Shown: positions 8,246 through 18,399 of the stretch, in pieces
Layout of the letters: each line of letters starts with the position of its first letter
How positions within the stretch are numbered: the first letter of the stretch is position 1
Source: Pantoea nemavictus
GTDB lineage: Bacteria > Pseudomonadota > Gammaproteobacteria > Enterobacterales > Enterobacteriaceae
Direction: 5' to 3'
Assembly (NCBI RefSeq): GCF_037479095.1
Contig: NZ_JBBGZW010000001.1
Span: 1,488,001 to 1,552,000, forward strand
Length of the DNA: 64,000 bases
Program-made: the position numbers and the translations under genes
Notes under the pieces: generated by a model
Seen by the model: the letters and a program-made list of their open reading frames with translations, nothing else
Told to the model about the DNA's origin: nothing
The model's database searches: none

Positions 8246-11104
8246 TCACCGTTCCGCGCGATCAGATTCGGCAGCGCTTAACCAACGCTGCCAGCTGTTG
8301 TTTACCACCGCTCGCTCTGCGGCAAAGGCATCAGGGGCGACATGTCCCGGCAACTCCTGCAGCGCAAGGTGATGCAGCGCATCACGCAGCGTCACGTAGG
8401 CATGCGTCAACGCCTGCGCTTCCTCTTCCGGCATAATGTTATGCCGTGCCATCAGTTCAAAAATACGCACGTTATCGGACCAGCGCGTTAACGCCGGTTG
8501 CTCGGCGGCGTAGCCTAAGACAAGGTATTGCGCGATGAATTCAATATCAGTGATACCGCCCTCATCGGTCTTAATTTCCCAGCGGCCTTTATGTTTGTTA
8601 CTGAGATGGGAACGCATTTTTTCGCGCATTTCGCGCACTTCTGTTTGCAACACGCCCGCCTCACGCGGCAGGCATAGAATGCCCCGTCGGATATCGTCAA
8701 AGCGTTCACACAGCGCGGGTTCGCCGAACACAATGCGCGCTCGCACCAACGCCTGATGCTCCCAGGTCCAGGCTTCGCTGCGCTGATACTCATCGAAGGC
8801 AGCAAAGGTACTCACCAGCATGCCTGCGGCACCTGAAGGACGTAGGCGCGCATCAACTTCATACAAAATGCCGGACGACGTTCGCGTACTAAATAGATGC
8901 ATTACACGCTGCGCCAGGCGCAGGTAGAACTGCCGGCCATCAATAACGCGTTCACCATCGGTTTCAGCATCATCTGGACAGTCGTGCAGGAACACCAAAT
9001 CGAGATCCGAGCTATACCCCAGCTCCCAGCCACCGAGTTTGCCGTAACCGACAACCGCAAAACCGCGCTCGCTATCGCTGGTGAGATGCGATGGACGACC
9101 ATAACGCTGCACCATCATTTGCCAGGCTTGCTGCACCACCGACTCGATAATCGCCTCAGCCAGCCAGGTTAAGTGATCGCTCACTTTCATTACCGGTAAA
9201 GTTTCAGCAATATCGGCAGCGGCGATGCGCAGATGCTGCGCCTGTTTGAACTGGCGCAAAGCTTCCAGCTGTTGCTCTTCATCATCGGTGGGAATACGCA
9301 GCAGATACTGACGCAGCTCGTCGCGGTATGCATCGGTAGCGGTGGGTTGATAAAGCGTGGCAGGATCAAGCAACTCGTCGAGCAAGAGCGGATAGCGCGC
9401 CAGCTGGCTGGCAACCATCGGCGATGCAGCGCACAGGCGAATCAGATGACGCAGTGCGCCATGGTATTCGGTTAGCAGCTCAAGATAGGTACTGCGCGTC
9501 AGCACCCCCAGCAACAGCGGTGTCAGTCGGTTCAGCAGGACATCCGCATCATCCCGTGGGCAGACTTCACTAAGCAGGCGCGGCATTAGCTGATCGAGTG
9601 CCAGACGACCACGTGGGCCGATAGTGCGACGGCTAACATCCTGGCGGAAATTGTTAAGCGCATGGTAAAGCGCATGACGTTGCGCATCCGCTAACTGCGG
9701 TACGACGGGGATGAGATCGCTCTCTTCCAGCGCGTCCTGCCATAGGCCAGCAAATTCGGCCAACTGTGGCTGATCGTCCACATCCGGTGCATCGTCACCA
9801 ATCAGCTCATCAAAAATAGCGCGCACGCCTGCCATTTGCTGCTCGAGCTGCGCCATTAATGCATCCCAATCTGCCGCGCCCATTGCCCAGGCTAAACGCT
9901 GACGATCGAGTTCATTCTCCGGCAGCGTTTGGGTTTGCTCGTCATTAATACTTTGCAGCAGGTTTTCCAGCCGACGCAGGAACAGATAGGCTGCGCGCAG
10001 ATGATCAACCTGCTGCTGGCTTAACAGAGACAGCTCGCCGATAGCTTTTAGCGTAGGCAGCAAGGAGCGCAGTTGTAGTGAGCGTTCACGTCCGCCTCGA
10101 ATCAGTTGAAACACCTGCACGATGAATTCCGTTTCGCGAATGCCGCCAGCACCGAGCTTGATGTTGTCTTTCAGTCCACGCCGACGCACTTCGCGTGCAA
10201 TCATGCCTTTCATGTTACGCAACGACTGAATCACGCTGAAATCGATGTAACGTCGATAGACAAAAGGACGCAGCATTTGCTGCAACTCCTGGCTCCAATG
10301 ACCGTGATCGTCGCCCATCAGCCGCGCTTTAACCATGGCATAACGTTCCCAGTCGCGACCTTGCTCCTGGTAATAATCTTCCAGTGCAGCAAAGCTCAGC
10401 ACCAGCGGACCGCTGTCGCCGAAGGGACGTAGCCGCATATCAACGCGGTAGACAAATCCATCCACCGTTGGCTGATCCAATACCTTAATCAGCCGCTGCC
10501 CCATGCGCGTAAAGAATTGCGCATTATCGAGCTCGCGCCGACCGCCCTGCGTCACGCCGTTTTCCGGCCAGGCAAAAATCAGATCGATATCAGATGAGAA
10601 GTTAAGCTCGCAGCCGCCGAGTTTACCCATGCCAAGAATCAGCATTGGCTGGGCTTCACCGGCAGCATTGCAAGGCGTACCGAAATCACGGCTGCAGTCC
10701 TGCCAAACCCAATCGCGCGCCGCGGCGATGAGAATCTCCGCCAGCGAGCTCAGTTGTTGCAAACTCTGTTCGATGCTGGATTGCTGCAGCGCCTGCATCC
10801 AGGCGATTCGCACCAGCATATGACGGCGGAACAATCGCAGTTCACGCATCAGGGAGGTTTCATTATCAACAGATTGCAACGCATCGCTCAGCCAGCGGGC
10901 GTAATGCTGCCACTCATCCGGCGCAGGGGCTTGTTGCTGCAGATGCTGCCACCATTCGGGATGCTGCTGCAGGTTATCAAGGATAAAGTCACTAAAGGTC
11001 AGCGCGCCTGCCTGCTCTGGCGTGAACGCTGAGGGCGGCAAATTAAGTCTCTCTGCCACATTAGCTAACTGCGCCTGCATTAGCGCCGGTAACGGTAACA
11101 ACAT
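8246..11104 (-). CDS. glnE: Bifunctional glutamine synthetase adenylyltransferase/deadenylase
   Basis: 952 aa, close to the E. coli length. GlnE attaches AMP to glutamine synthetase and removes it, under control of PII proteins and glutamine. Two nucleotidyltransferase domains are obvious: the N-terminal deadenylylase with [17 protein letters not shown] near residue 155 and the C-terminal adenylylase with [17 protein letters not shown] near 690, separated by the regulatory helical region. SD GGGAGAG precedes the ATG. It lies 25 bp after ygiF. Confidence 0.97.
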   Translation of the reverse strand: MLLPLPALMQAQLANVAERLNLPPSAFTPEQAGALTFSDFILDNLQQHPEWWQHLQQQAPAPDEWQHYARWLSDALQSVDNETSLMRELRLFRRHMLVRIAWMQALQQSSIEQSLQQLSSLAEILIAAARDWVWQDCSRDFGTPCNAAGEAQPMLILGMGKLGGCELNFSSDIDLIFAWPENGVTQGGRRELDNAQFFTRMGQRLIKVLDQPTVDGFVYRVDMRLRPFGDSGPLVLSFAALEDYYQEQGRDWERYAMVKARLMGDDHGHWSQELQQMLRPFVYRRYIDFSVIQSLRNMKGMIAREVRRRGLKDNIKLGAGGIRETEFIVQVFQLIRGGRERSLQLRSLLPTLKAIGELSLLSQQQVDHLRAAYLFLRRLENLLQSINDEQTQTLPENELDRQRLAWAMGAADWDALMAQLEQQMAGVRAIFDELIGDDAPDVDDQPQLAEFAGLWQDALEESDLIPVVPQLADAQRHALYHALNNFRQDVSRRTIGPRGRLALDQLMPRLLSEVCPRDDADVLLNRLTPLLLGVLTRSTYLELLTEYHGALRHLIRLCAASPMVASQLARYPLLLDELLDPATLYQPTATDAYRDELRQYLLRIPTDDEEQQLEALRQFKQAQHLRIAAADIAETLPVMKVSDHLTWLAEAIIESVVQQAWQMMVQRYGRPSHLTSDSERGFAVVGYGKLGGWELGYSSDLDLVFLHDCPDDAETDGERVIDGRQFYLRLAQRVMHLFSTRTSSGILYEVDARLRPSGAAGMLVSTFAAFDEYQRSEAWTWEHQALVRARIVFGEPALCERFDDIRRGILCLPREAGVLQTEVREMREKMRSHLSNKHKGRWEIKTDEGGITDIEFIAQYLVLGYAAEQPALTRWSDNVRIFELMARHNIMPEEEAQALTHAYVTLRDALHHLALQELPGHVAPDAFAAERAVVNNSWQRWLSAAESDRAER

Positions 11105-11129
11105 CTTCTCTCCCTGATTGGATTTTTCG

Positions 11130-12440
11130 TTAGCGTTTGGTTCCGCTGTTGAGCCAGAACGGCGTGGTTTTAATTGCCAGATTAACCAGCTGAATCAAAC
11201 CGTGATTTTGCTTGATGCGAATGGCATGCTGTAGCTCCAGCCAGCCTTCCAGCCAACTGTTTACCTCTTCAGCTGGATAAGCACCCGCCAGCAAGTTCAC
11301 CGCCAGCAGCTGGCGATTCAAACGTGTGGCTTTATCCTGGAATTCATTAAAGAGTTGCACGTCGACGAAGGTTTCTCTGAGATCGGCCGCAATACGGCTC
11401 AGCATAATGTCGCTAAAACGTTTGAACGATCCCAGCAGCTTGCTTTTGCTCTTGTCATCGAGCCAGCTTTGCCATTGTGACTCAACGAGCCAATGAGTAA
11501 GCGCTAACTGAGCTTCAACGGAGATGGATGAGAAACATGCGGCCTCGGCATTTATCTCTTCGTCGGCCAGTAGCTCTTCCTGACGGGTTAATTGCTGTCG
11601 CAGATCGCTGCTCGCCTTGCGCGGCACCAATGCACCAAATAGCGAGAATGCCTGGCGCAGCGTTTCCAGCGCTTCAACCACCGACGCTTTAGCTTCTTTA
11701 TTGCCGCGCAGCCACACTTCCTCATGATATTGCCAATGATTCAGTGCAGCGGTCATGGCATTAATCATGCCCTGCTCTACCGAAGCCTTGGCGGCAATCT
11801 TCTGCAGCGGAAGTGGACGACGTGGACGTGGCAGGTTGCCCTGTGCCAGTTGATAACCGCGTGCTGCTTTACTCAGGCTGCCGAGACGTAATCCCCCCAT
11901 GGTGATGAGCGCTTCGGCAAATTTCAATATATCTGCGCGCTGACCGCTTTTGAGCTCCAGCTCGACTTCATAAAGCGGCTCACTGAACTCACCCGCTGTT
12001 ACTTCGCCGCGGTCAAACGCGACCTCAATTTCACTGTCGCCAAACTGCACCAGCCAGGCTTCACGCTGGAAGTGCGTGCTGAACAGTGGTTCCAGCCGCG
12101 ATTGCAGTAGGGCGACATCGGTGCCCTGTGGCCAGATCTCTGCCGGCAGGCGCGCAATATCCAGTTGCGGCTCAGTGATATCGACGTTGTATTCCGGACG
12201 TTGATGCAGACCGCCAACGGTCTTACCGGCGGCTTTTAACGTCATCTCATAGCGTTGGTCAACACCCCGAATACGCAGGCCCATATCCCAGCGACGCAGT
12301 TGGTTATCGTCGGTTTCATAATAGATGTTGGTCAGATCGCGCGCGGCGACGTGCTGATGTGGCCAGGCGGCAAGCTTTTCAGCCAGTTTTTCGGCGGCTT
12401 GCGGTGTGGCAATGAACTTTAATTCGATTTCAATGGTCAT
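11130..12440 (-). CDS. ygiF: Inorganic triphosphatase YgiF (CYTH-CHAD)
   Basis: 436 aa. An N-terminal CYTH domain starts with the hallmark E-I-E-L-K-F at residues 3-8 and hydrolyses tripolyphosphate in the E. coli orthologue. The C-terminal CHAD domain (about residue 215 to the end) is helical and rich in conserved basic residues, a likely polyphosphate-binding module. It is first in the ygiF-glnE-hldE series and divergent from ygiM. Confidence 0.93.
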   Translation of the reverse strand: MTIEIELKFIATPQAAEKLAEKLAAWPHQHVAARDLTNIYYETDDNQLRRWDMGLRIRGVDQRYEMTLKAAGKTVGGLHQRPEYNVDITEPQLDIARLPAEIWPQGTDVALLQSRLEPLFSTHFQREAWLVQFGDSEIEVAFDRGEVTAGEFSEPLYEVELELKSGQRADILKFAEALITMGGLRLGSLSKAARGYQLAQGNLPRPRRPLPLQKIAAKASVEQGMINAMTAALNHWQYHEEVWLRGNKEAKASVVEALETLRQAFSLFGALVPRKASSDLRQQLTRQEELLADEEINAEAACFSSISVEAQLALTHWLVESQWQSWLDDKSKSKLLGSFKRFSDIMLSRIAADLRETFVDVQLFNEFQDKATRLNRQLLAVNLLAGAYPAEEVNSWLEGWLELQHAIRIKQNHGLIQLVNLAIKTTPFWLNSGTKR

Positions 12441-12644
12441 AATTTTTTATTCAATACGCTGCTGGCACTTACGAGTTTAATCTGGCGAAGAGTAATGCAC
12501 CGGAAGCCCGCTGTCTCCGCTTTCTTGTGCTTTTACGACCCTTTTCGCACCAGATTGAGACCAGGATAGTTCTCATTCAGATTTATGAGAAGCGTCTCCA
12601 GACTGTGCCGGTAATTTTACGCCATTAAGAAAAAACGACATCGA

Positions 12645-13268
12645 ATGAAAAAAATCACACTTGCTGCCCTTTCTTTGCTGGCTTTCAGCGCCATCACACC
12701 TGCTCATGCTGCTGACGAAAAGCGTTACATCTCCGATGAATTATCCACTTGGGTGCGCAGCGGTCCGGGCGATCAATATCGCCTGATCGGCAAGCTGAAC
12801 GCCGGAGAGGAAGTGACCTTGCTGCAAACCAACAACGACTCGCAATATGGCCAGATTCGTGATGCAGAAGGCAAAACTAACTGGATCCCACTGTCACAGC
12901 TGAGCGCCAATCCCAGCCTGCGCACTCGCGTGCCGCAGCTGGAGCAGCAGGTTAACGACCTGACAGCTAAGCTGGCGAACATTGATAACAGCTGGAATCA
13001 GCGCACTTCTGAGATGCAGAACAAAGTCGCCAATAGCGACGGCACCATTGATGGCCTGAAAGCTGAGAATCAAAAGCTGAAAAACGAGCTGATTGTCGCG
13101 CAGAAGAAAGTCAGTGCCGCCAATGTGCAGTTGGATGACAAGCAGCGCACCATCATCATGCAGTGGTTTATGTATGGCGGCGGCGTGCTGGGTGTTGGTC
13201 TGCTGCTGGGTCTGTTGCTGCCGCACATGGTGCCGCGCCGCAAGAAAAACGATCGCTGGATGAACTAA
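12645..13268 (+). CDS. ygiM: SH3-domain membrane protein YgiM
   Basis: 207 aa. It has a signal peptide (cleavage after A-H-A near residue 23), a bacterial SH3 domain (about residues 25-90, with W-V-R-S-G-P-G and the final W-I-P-L-S-Q-L), a coiled coil (about 95-165) and a single C-terminal transmembrane helix (about 170-193) followed by a basic cytoplasmic tail. This is the TIGR04211 SH3/bSH3 architecture; the function is unknown. The SD-less leader and the neighbour cca are conserved. A terminator follows 30 bp downstream. Confidence 0.92.
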   Translation: MKKITLAALSLLAFSAITPAHAADEKRYISDELSTWVRSGPGDQYRLIGKLNAGEEVTLLQTNNDSQYGQIRDAEGKTNWIPLSQLSANPSLRTRVPQLEQQVNDLTAKLANIDNSWNQRTSEMQNKVANSDGTIDGLKAENQKLKNELIVAQKKVSAANVQLDDKQRTIIMQWFMYGGGVLGVGLLLGLLLPHMVPRRKKNDRWMN

Positions 13269-13297
13269 TACTCCACGCAGATTTGTTCTTTTATTTG

Positions 13298-13321
13298 AGG
13301 GGATCGTAAGATGCCCCTTTT
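13298..13321 (+). terminator. Intrinsic terminator after ygiM
   Basis: The stem AGGGGATC/GATGCCCCT with one bulge and a GTAA loop is followed by TTTT, between ygiM and cca. Confidence 0.75.
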
Positions 13322-13410
13322 GGCGTGCCCGATTTTTAGCCAAAGTATGCAACAATAAAGTAACAAGCGTGTTGAGCACGCAATTTCTGATTTGCCTCTG
13401 GAGTGGTTGA

Positions 13411-14643
13411 GTGAAGACGTTTCTGGTCGGTGGCGCAGTGCGCGATGCCTTACTGCGTTTGCCGGTAAAAGATAGAGATTGGGTCGTGGTGGGCGCTACG
13501 CCCGATATGATGCTGGCTGAAGGTTATCAGCAAGTTGGGCGGGATTTTCCGGTTTTCCTGCATCCGCGTAGCCGTGAAGAGTATGCGTTGGCACGTACCG
13601 AGCGCAAAAGCGGTAACGGTTACACCGGGTTTGTGACCCAATTCGCGCCAGATGTCACGCTGGAGCAAGATTTACAGCGCCGCGATCTCACTATCAACGC
13701 CATCGCACAAAGCGACAGCGGCGAACTCATCGATCCTTATGGTGGCCAACGCGATTTAGCTCAACGCCTGCTGCGCCATGTTTCCGCCGCCTTCAATGAA
13801 GATCCGCTGCGTGTATTACGCGTGGCGCGTTTTGCCGCCCGCTTTGCCCACCTTAATTTCCGCATTGCAGATGAAACTCAGGCGCTAATGCGTGAAATGG
13901 CCAGCAGTGGCGAACTGGCGCATCTCACCGCCGAACGTGTGTGGAAAGAGACGGAAAAAGCGCTGCTGACGCGTAATCCACAGGTCTATTTCCAGGTGCT
14001 GCGTGATTGCGGTGCGTTGCAGGTGCTGTTCCCGGAAATCGATAATCTGTACGGCATTCCAGCACCGATTAAGTGGCATCCCGAAATTGATACTGGCGTG
14101 CATGCGCTGATGACGCTCACCCTCTCGGCTGCGCTTTCCGATCAACTTGACGTGCGTTTCGCCACGCTATTCCACGATATTGGCAAAGCGCTAACGCCTC
14201 CAGAGAAATGGCCGAGTCATCATGGTCATGGCCTGGCGGGTGTACCGCTGGTTGAAGCGCTGTGCCAGCGCCTGCGTGTGCCCAATCAGGTGCGTGATTT
14301 AGCGTTAGTGGTAACCGAATTCCACGATGTGGTGCACACCATTGAGCGTCAGCCGGCTGAGGCGCTAATCGCGTTGTTTGATCGTATTGATGCATGGCGC
14401 AAGCCCGATCGTGTGGAAAAGATGGCGCTGACCAGTGAAGCCGATGCGCGCGGTCGTGCAGGTCTGGAAAGTATGGCTTATCCGCAAGGTGACTATTTAC
14501 GTCAGGCGTTTACGCTGGCGCAAGCCGTGCCAACCAAAGATGTGGTGGCCGCAGGCTTTAAAGGGGCAGAAGTGCGGGAAGAGTTAACGCGTCGACGTGT
14601 TGCGGTGCTGCAAGCGGAGTTGATTAACACGCGGCCAGCTTAA
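13411..14643 (+). CDS. cca: CCA-adding tRNA nucleotidyltransferase with HD domain
   Basis: 410 aa, GTG start. Cca adds or repairs the 3' CCA of tRNAs; in gamma-proteobacteria a C-terminal HD domain adds phosphatase and phosphodiesterase activity. Visible are the nucleotidyltransferase motif G-G-A-V-R-D-A-L-L near residue 7 with catalytic D-R-D, the R-R-D-L-T-I-N-A motif near 90 and the HD signature F-H-D-I-G-K-A near 252. It converges with uppP. Confidence 0.97.
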   Translation: MKTFLVGGAVRDALLRLPVKDRDWVVVGATPDMMLAEGYQQVGRDFPVFLHPRSREEYALARTERKSGNGYTGFVTQFAPDVTLEQDLQRRDLTINAIAQSDSGELIDPYGGQRDLAQRLLRHVSAAFNEDPLRVLRVARFAARFAHLNFRIADETQALMREMASSGELAHLTAERVWKETEKALLTRNPQVYFQVLRDCGALQVLFPEIDNLYGIPAPIKWHPEIDTGVHALMTLTLSAALSDQLDVRFATLFHDIGKALTPPEKWPSHHGHGLAGVPLVEALCQRLRVPNQVRDLALVVTEFHDVVHTIERQPAEALIALFDRIDAWRKPDRVEKMALTSEADARGRAGLESMAYPQGDYLRQAFTLAQAVPTKDVVAAGFKGAEVREELTRRRVAVLQAELINTRPA

Positions 14644-14656
14644 CTGGCCGCGTGTT
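14626..14656. terminator. Perfect inverted repeat over the cca stop codon
   Basis: Perfect 13-bp arms (AACACGCGGCCAG and its complement) with a 5-nt loop contain the cca stop codon, lying six bases from the uppP stop. There is no clear U-tract on either strand, so termination strength is uncertain. Confidence 0.6.
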
Positions 14657-14661
14657 ACGCA

Positions 14662-15480
14662 TTACATAAAGATGGCGTAAACCACTGCCGCGACAATAAA
14701 GCGGTAGATGGCGAAAGAGACAAACGAAATACGCTTGATCAGTTCCAGGAACACTTTGATTGCCAGCAGCGCCACAATGAAGGCGGTGACAAAACCAACG
14801 GCAAACATCGGGAGATCCTGCATCGTCAGGAATCCGAGGCTCTTATAGAGATCGAGGCCGGTAGCGCCAATCATCATCGGCACCGCCAGAATGAACGAGA
14901 ACTCCGACGCCGCATAGCGACTCACGCCCATCAGCATACCGCCTGAAATCGTTGCACCCGAGCGTGAGAAGCCCGGCCACAGCGCCAGACACTGGAAGCA
15001 GCCAATCATAAACGCCTGGCGATAAGTGATATCGTCCACGCCGACGGCTTTCGGTTGCTTTGGCTTGAAATATTCCGCGACCAACAGCAGGACACCACCG
15101 ACAACCAGCGCGTACATCACATTGATCGGGTTAAACAGCGTTTTGATTTGATCGTGCAGCAGCAGACCAATCACCACCGCCGGCACCATACCCAGCAGAA
15201 TATGAATCAGCGTCAATTTCCCGGTGCCGACGCCTTCGTGCTTAACCTCACCGAAGTGGATGCCGATCAAGCCAAACAGGCGACGCCAGAACATCACCAC
15301 CACCGCCAGGATTGAACCCAGCTGAATCACCACTTCGAAGGTTTCTGCAGTTTCGCCTTCAAAGCCCAGCAGGTGGCCAACGATAATCATATGGCCCGTG
15401 GAAGAGACCGGCAGGAATTCCGTGAGGCCTTCTACAATCCCCAGGATTGCAGCTACCCAAAGCTGATGAATGTCTGCCAT
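14662..15480 (-). CDS. uppP: Undecaprenyl-diphosphate phosphatase UppP (BacA)
   Basis: 272 aa integral membrane protein. It dephosphorylates undecaprenyl diphosphate to recycle the lipid carrier for peptidoglycan and O-antigen; extra copies give bacitracin resistance. Motif 1 [14 protein letters not shown] is near residue 17 and motif 2 P-G-F-S-R-S-G-A-T near 160. The start chosen has a good SD (GAGG) and matches family length; an upstream in-frame ATG at 15528 is unlikely. Confidence 0.96.
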   Translation of the reverse strand: MADIHQLWVAAILGIVEGLTEFLPVSSTGHMIIVGHLLGFEGETAETFEVVIQLGSILAVVVMFWRRLFGLIGIHFGEVKHEGVGTGKLTLIHILLGMVPAVVIGLLLHDQIKTLFNPINVMYALVVGGVLLLVAEYFKPKQPKAVGVDDITYRQAFMIGCFQCLALWPGFSRSGATISGGMLMGVSRYAASEFSFILAVPMMIGATGLDLYKSLGFLTMQDLPMFAVGFVTAFIVALLAIKVFLELIKRISFVSFAIYRFIVAAVVYAIFM

Positions 15481-15512
15481 CAAAATTATTTCCTCTATCC
15501 GTTTTAAACAGT

Positions 15513-15541
15513 AAAAAGGCGGTCGCAAAGGGCTACCGCCT
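15513..15541 (-). terminator. Terminator after folB
   Basis: On the minus strand the stem AGGCGGT/ACCGCCT is followed by TTTTT, between folB and the uppP start. Confidence 0.75.
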
Positions 15542-15672
15542 GAAATTATGCCTGCGCCACGCTGAAGGAAACCTTAAGAAATTCGGGCACGATCTGTTAG
15601 TTAGCGCAGCGGCCTCAAGTGAGACACACCATAATTTGGTTTGGTTTCATTGTGATGGCAATCACGGAAGAT

Positions 15673-16032
15673 TTATTTCGGAATAGTCCCGCGTTCAATA
15701 CGCACGCCAACGCTGCCCGCTTGGGCGATAGCCCCCGGTTTTGCTACCTTTATGCGCACTCCAGGCGTTTTGAAACGATTCATCAACAGAACGGCGATTT
15801 CTTCCGCTACCCTTTCAACGAGGGCAAAACGCTGGCCTTGCAGATGATTGAGGATTGCTTCAGTCACATCGGCATAGCTCAGGCAATCATTCACATCGTC
15901 GCTGGCGGCGGCCTGGCGGTTATCCCAGGCTAGTTCGACATCGAGCACAAGCTTCTGCTGCATGCCCTGCTCCCAGTCGTAAACGCCAATAGTCGTGAAC
16001 ACGGTAAGCTGCTCGATAAATACGATATCCAT
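15673..16032 (-). CDS. folB: Dihydroneopterin aldolase FolB
   Basis: 119 aa. It cleaves 7,8-dihydroneopterin to 6-hydroxymethyl-dihydropterin and glycolaldehyde in folate synthesis, as a cytoplasmic octamer. Conserved features are I-G-V-Y-D-W-E near residue 15, the S-Y-A-D-V central segment and catalytic Lys in V-A-K-P-G-A. It is divergent from plsY with about 107 bp between, the conserved enterobacterial layout. Confidence 0.95.
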   Translation of the reverse strand: MDIVFIEQLTVFTTIGVYDWEQGMQQKLVLDVELAWDNRQAAASDDVNDCLSYADVTEAILNHLQGQRFALVERVAEEIAVLLMNRFKTPGVRIKVAKPGAIAQAGSVGVRIERGTIPK

Positions 16033-16139
16033 GATGTCAGTCTCTGTTTTTGGCTAAGCCGGATACCACTTCCGGCGGATTATGCGTATTATCCACGCTT
16101 ATCGAGAACAAAACGACCCAAAAGGAACGGTACGAAGCT

Positions 16140-16739
16140 ATGAGTGCTATCGCGCTTGGTATGATTATTTTCGCGTATCTTTGCGGTTCGATTTCCAGTG
16201 CGATACTGGTTTGTAAACTGGCTGGTTTACCCGATCCGCGCTCGCAAGGCTCAGGCAACCCTGGCGCTACCAACGTTTTGCGCATTGGTGGCAAAGCTGC
16301 CGCTGCGGCGGTACTTATTTTCGACGTGGCGAAAGGCATGCTCCCAGTGTGGATCGCCTACCTGCTGCACGTTGCGCCCCTCTATCTTGGACTGACGGCG
16401 ATTGCCGCCTGCCTTGGTCATATTTATCCGGTATTCTTTCGTTTTCGCGGCGGTAAAGGCGTAGCGACCGCATTTGGCGCAATTGCGCCGATTGGCTGGG
16501 ATTTAACGGGATTGATGACCGGTACCTGGCTGTTAACGGTACTGCTGAGCGGCTATTCATCGCTTGGCGCTATTGTCAGTGCGCTGATCGCACCGTTTTA
16601 TGTGTGGTGGTTTAAACCGCAATTTACCTTCCCCGTCTCCATGCTCTCCTGTTTGATTCTGTTGCGACATCACGACAACATTCAACGCCTGTGGCGCGGA
16701 CAGGAAACGAAAATCTGGAAACGGAAGAAGAAGAAATAA
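16140..16739 (+). CDS. plsY: Glycerol-3-phosphate acyltransferase PlsY
   Basis: 199 aa membrane enzyme (formerly YgiH). PlsY transfers acyl groups from acyl-phosphate to glycerol 3-phosphate, the first step of phospholipid synthesis. The three signatures are visible: G-S-G-N-P-G-A-T-N near residue 37, [17 protein letters not shown] near 95 and the C-terminal R-H-H-D-N-I-x-R-L. Basic C-terminus (Lys-rich). Start chosen at Met-Ser-Ala-Ile; an in-frame ATG 90 bp upstream is unlikely. Confidence 0.96.
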   Translation: MSAIALGMIIFAYLCGSISSAILVCKLAGLPDPRSQGSGNPGATNVLRIGGKAAAAAVLIFDVAKGMLPVWIAYLLHVAPLYLGLTAIAACLGHIYPVFFRFRGGKGVATAFGAIAPIGWDLTGLMTGTWLLTVLLSGYSSLGAIVSALIAPFYVWWFKPQFTFPVSMLSCLILLRHHDNIQRLWRGQETKIWKRKKKK

Positions 16740-16742
16740 AGA

Positions 16743-16767
16743 AACCGGCGCGAAGCCGGTTTTTTTC
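16743..16767. terminator. Terminator between plsY and tsaD
   Basis: AACCGGC/GCCGGTT stem with loop GCGAA and seven T's on the plus strand, between convergent genes. Confidence 0.85.
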
Positions 16768-16770
16768 GTT

Positions 16771-17784
16771 TTAGATGGCGGGCAATTCGGATAGCGGCCA
16801 ACGCGGTCGCACGCTGACGCCAAGTTCTCCACGCGTGCCCCCTTTCAGCCGCACCATGCCGGCGTAAGCGATCATCGCGCCATTATCCGTGCAAAACTCA
16901 GGGCGCGCGTAAAACACTTCGCCACCGCGCTTTTGCATCATTTCGGCCATCCGCTCACGCAGCGTGCGGTTGGCACTGACGCCGCCGGCAATCACCAAAC
17001 GTTTAAAACCGGTCTGCTCCAGCGCGCGTTTGCACTTAATCATTAAGGTATCGACCACCGCATCTTCAAACGCGCGAGCAATATCAGCACGTGCTTGTTC
17101 GTCGCCCTGATGCTCGCGAATGGTATTCGCCGCAAAGGTTTTTAGCCCGGAGAAGCTAAAATCCAGCCCCGGACGATCGGTCATCGGACGCGGGAATTTG
17201 AAGCGGTTTGCCGTGCCCTGCTGCGCCATACGCGACAACATTGGCCCGCCGGGATAATCCAGACCGAGCAGCTTGGCGGTTTTATCAAACGCTTCACCGG
17301 CTGCATCATCAATCGATTCGCCCAGCAAAGTATATTCGCCAATACCGGTCACGCTGATTAACTGCGTGTGACCGCCGGAAACCAGCAGCGCCACAAATGG
17401 GAATTCAGGCGGATTCTCTTCCAGCATCGGCGCCAGCAGATGCCCTTCCATATGATGGACCGGCACCGCCGGCACATTCCAGGCGAACGCCAACGCACGG
17501 CCAATGGTTGCCCCCACCAACAACGCACCGACCAGGCCCGGTCCAGCCGTATAGGCAACACCATCAATTTGTTGTGGCTCAAGACCCGCTTCTTTTAGTG
17601 CCGCCTGAATCAGCGGCACGGTTTTACGCACGTGGTCGCGCGATGCCAGTTCCGGCACCACGCCGCCGTAATCGGCATGCAGTTTGACCTGGCTATATAA
17701 TTGATTTGCCAGCAGACCGGACGCATCGTCATAAATCGCGATGCCGGTTTCATCGCAGGACGTTTCAATACCCAGAACTCGCAT
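16771..17784 (-). CDS. tsaD: tRNA threonylcarbamoyladenosine transferase TsaD
   Basis: 337 aa. With TsaB and TsaE it transfers the threonylcarbamoyl group to A37 of ANN-decoding tRNAs. N-terminal [11 protein letters not shown], the metal-binding H-H-M-E-G-H near residue 110 and the A-G-G-V-S-A-N segment near 265 identify the Kae1/TsaD family. The start matches the E. coli length; a longer in-frame ORF runs upstream to 17958 through the rpsU promoter region and was not used. Divergent from rpsU. Confidence 0.97.
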   Translation of the reverse strand: MRVLGIETSCDETGIAIYDDASGLLANQLYSQVKLHADYGGVVPELASRDHVRKTVPLIQAALKEAGLEPQQIDGVAYTAGPGLVGALLVGATIGRALAFAWNVPAVPVHHMEGHLLAPMLEENPPEFPFVALLVSGGHTQLISVTGIGEYTLLGESIDDAAGEAFDKTAKLLGLDYPGGPMLSRMAQQGTANRFKFPRPMTDRPGLDFSFSGLKTFAANTIREHQGDEQARADIARAFEDAVVDTLMIKCKRALEQTGFKRLVIAGGVSANRTLRERMAEMMQKRGGEVFYARPEFCTDNGAMIAYAGMVRLKGGTRGELGVSVRPRWPLSELPAI

Positions 17785-17963
17785 AGCTTTTATCACCCTC
17801 TTCTTGCGGCGCGCAGTGTAGCACAGGCAAATCACACCCCAGAGACTTTGGCCAGGAAAAAGTGTTTTTCTGTCGCATAAAGAGTGCGCTATACTCCACG
17901 GCCTGAAAAAACCGGCAGCCGCGATGACAAATGCCCCTGTTGGTTCTAAATTATACATGGTGC

Positions 17964-17993
17964 TTTACAAGTCAGCCGCGGCTGGAGTAAAAT
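17964..17993 (+). promoter_or_regulatory. Likely sigma-70 promoter of the rpsU-dnaG-rpoD operon
   Basis: TTTACA (17964-17969) and TAAAAT (17988-17993) with an 18-bp spacer, about 70 bp before the rpsU ATG. A second -10-like TATACT near 17890 may be another promoter, as this operon is known to have several. Confidence 0.6.
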
Positions 17994-18008
17994 GCTGCAC
18001 CATTTTGA

Positions 18009-18281
<273 letters not shown>

Positions 18282-18287
18282 TTTCTT

Positions 18288-18372
18288 GCGGAAGTTCGCT
18301 TCCGCCGCGTGATAAACGCAGACAGAGTCAAGTAAAAGGCCGTGCTTTCCGAAAGGAAGCGCGGCTTGTTGT
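18288..18372 (+). terminator. Two hairpins in the rpsU-dnaG spacer
   Basis: Hairpin 1 is GCGGAAG-TTCG-CTTCCGC (18288-18305). Hairpin 2 is GCCGTGCTTTCC-GAAA-GGAAGCGCGGC (18339-18365) followed by a T-rich stretch. In E. coli this spacer holds a partial terminator that lowers dnaG relative to rpsU; the same role is inferred. Confidence 0.7.
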
Positions 18373-18399
18373 CGTTTATGAGCTGAAAAATCGGGGCTT

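Noticed and set aside
8239..11032. Many plus-strand ORFs inside glnE and hldE
   Set aside because: Shadow frames of well-supported minus-strand genes; no SD and no domain sense.
17785..17958. N-terminal extension of tsaD
   Set aside because: Reads through the rpsU promoter region and gives residues unlike any TsaD.
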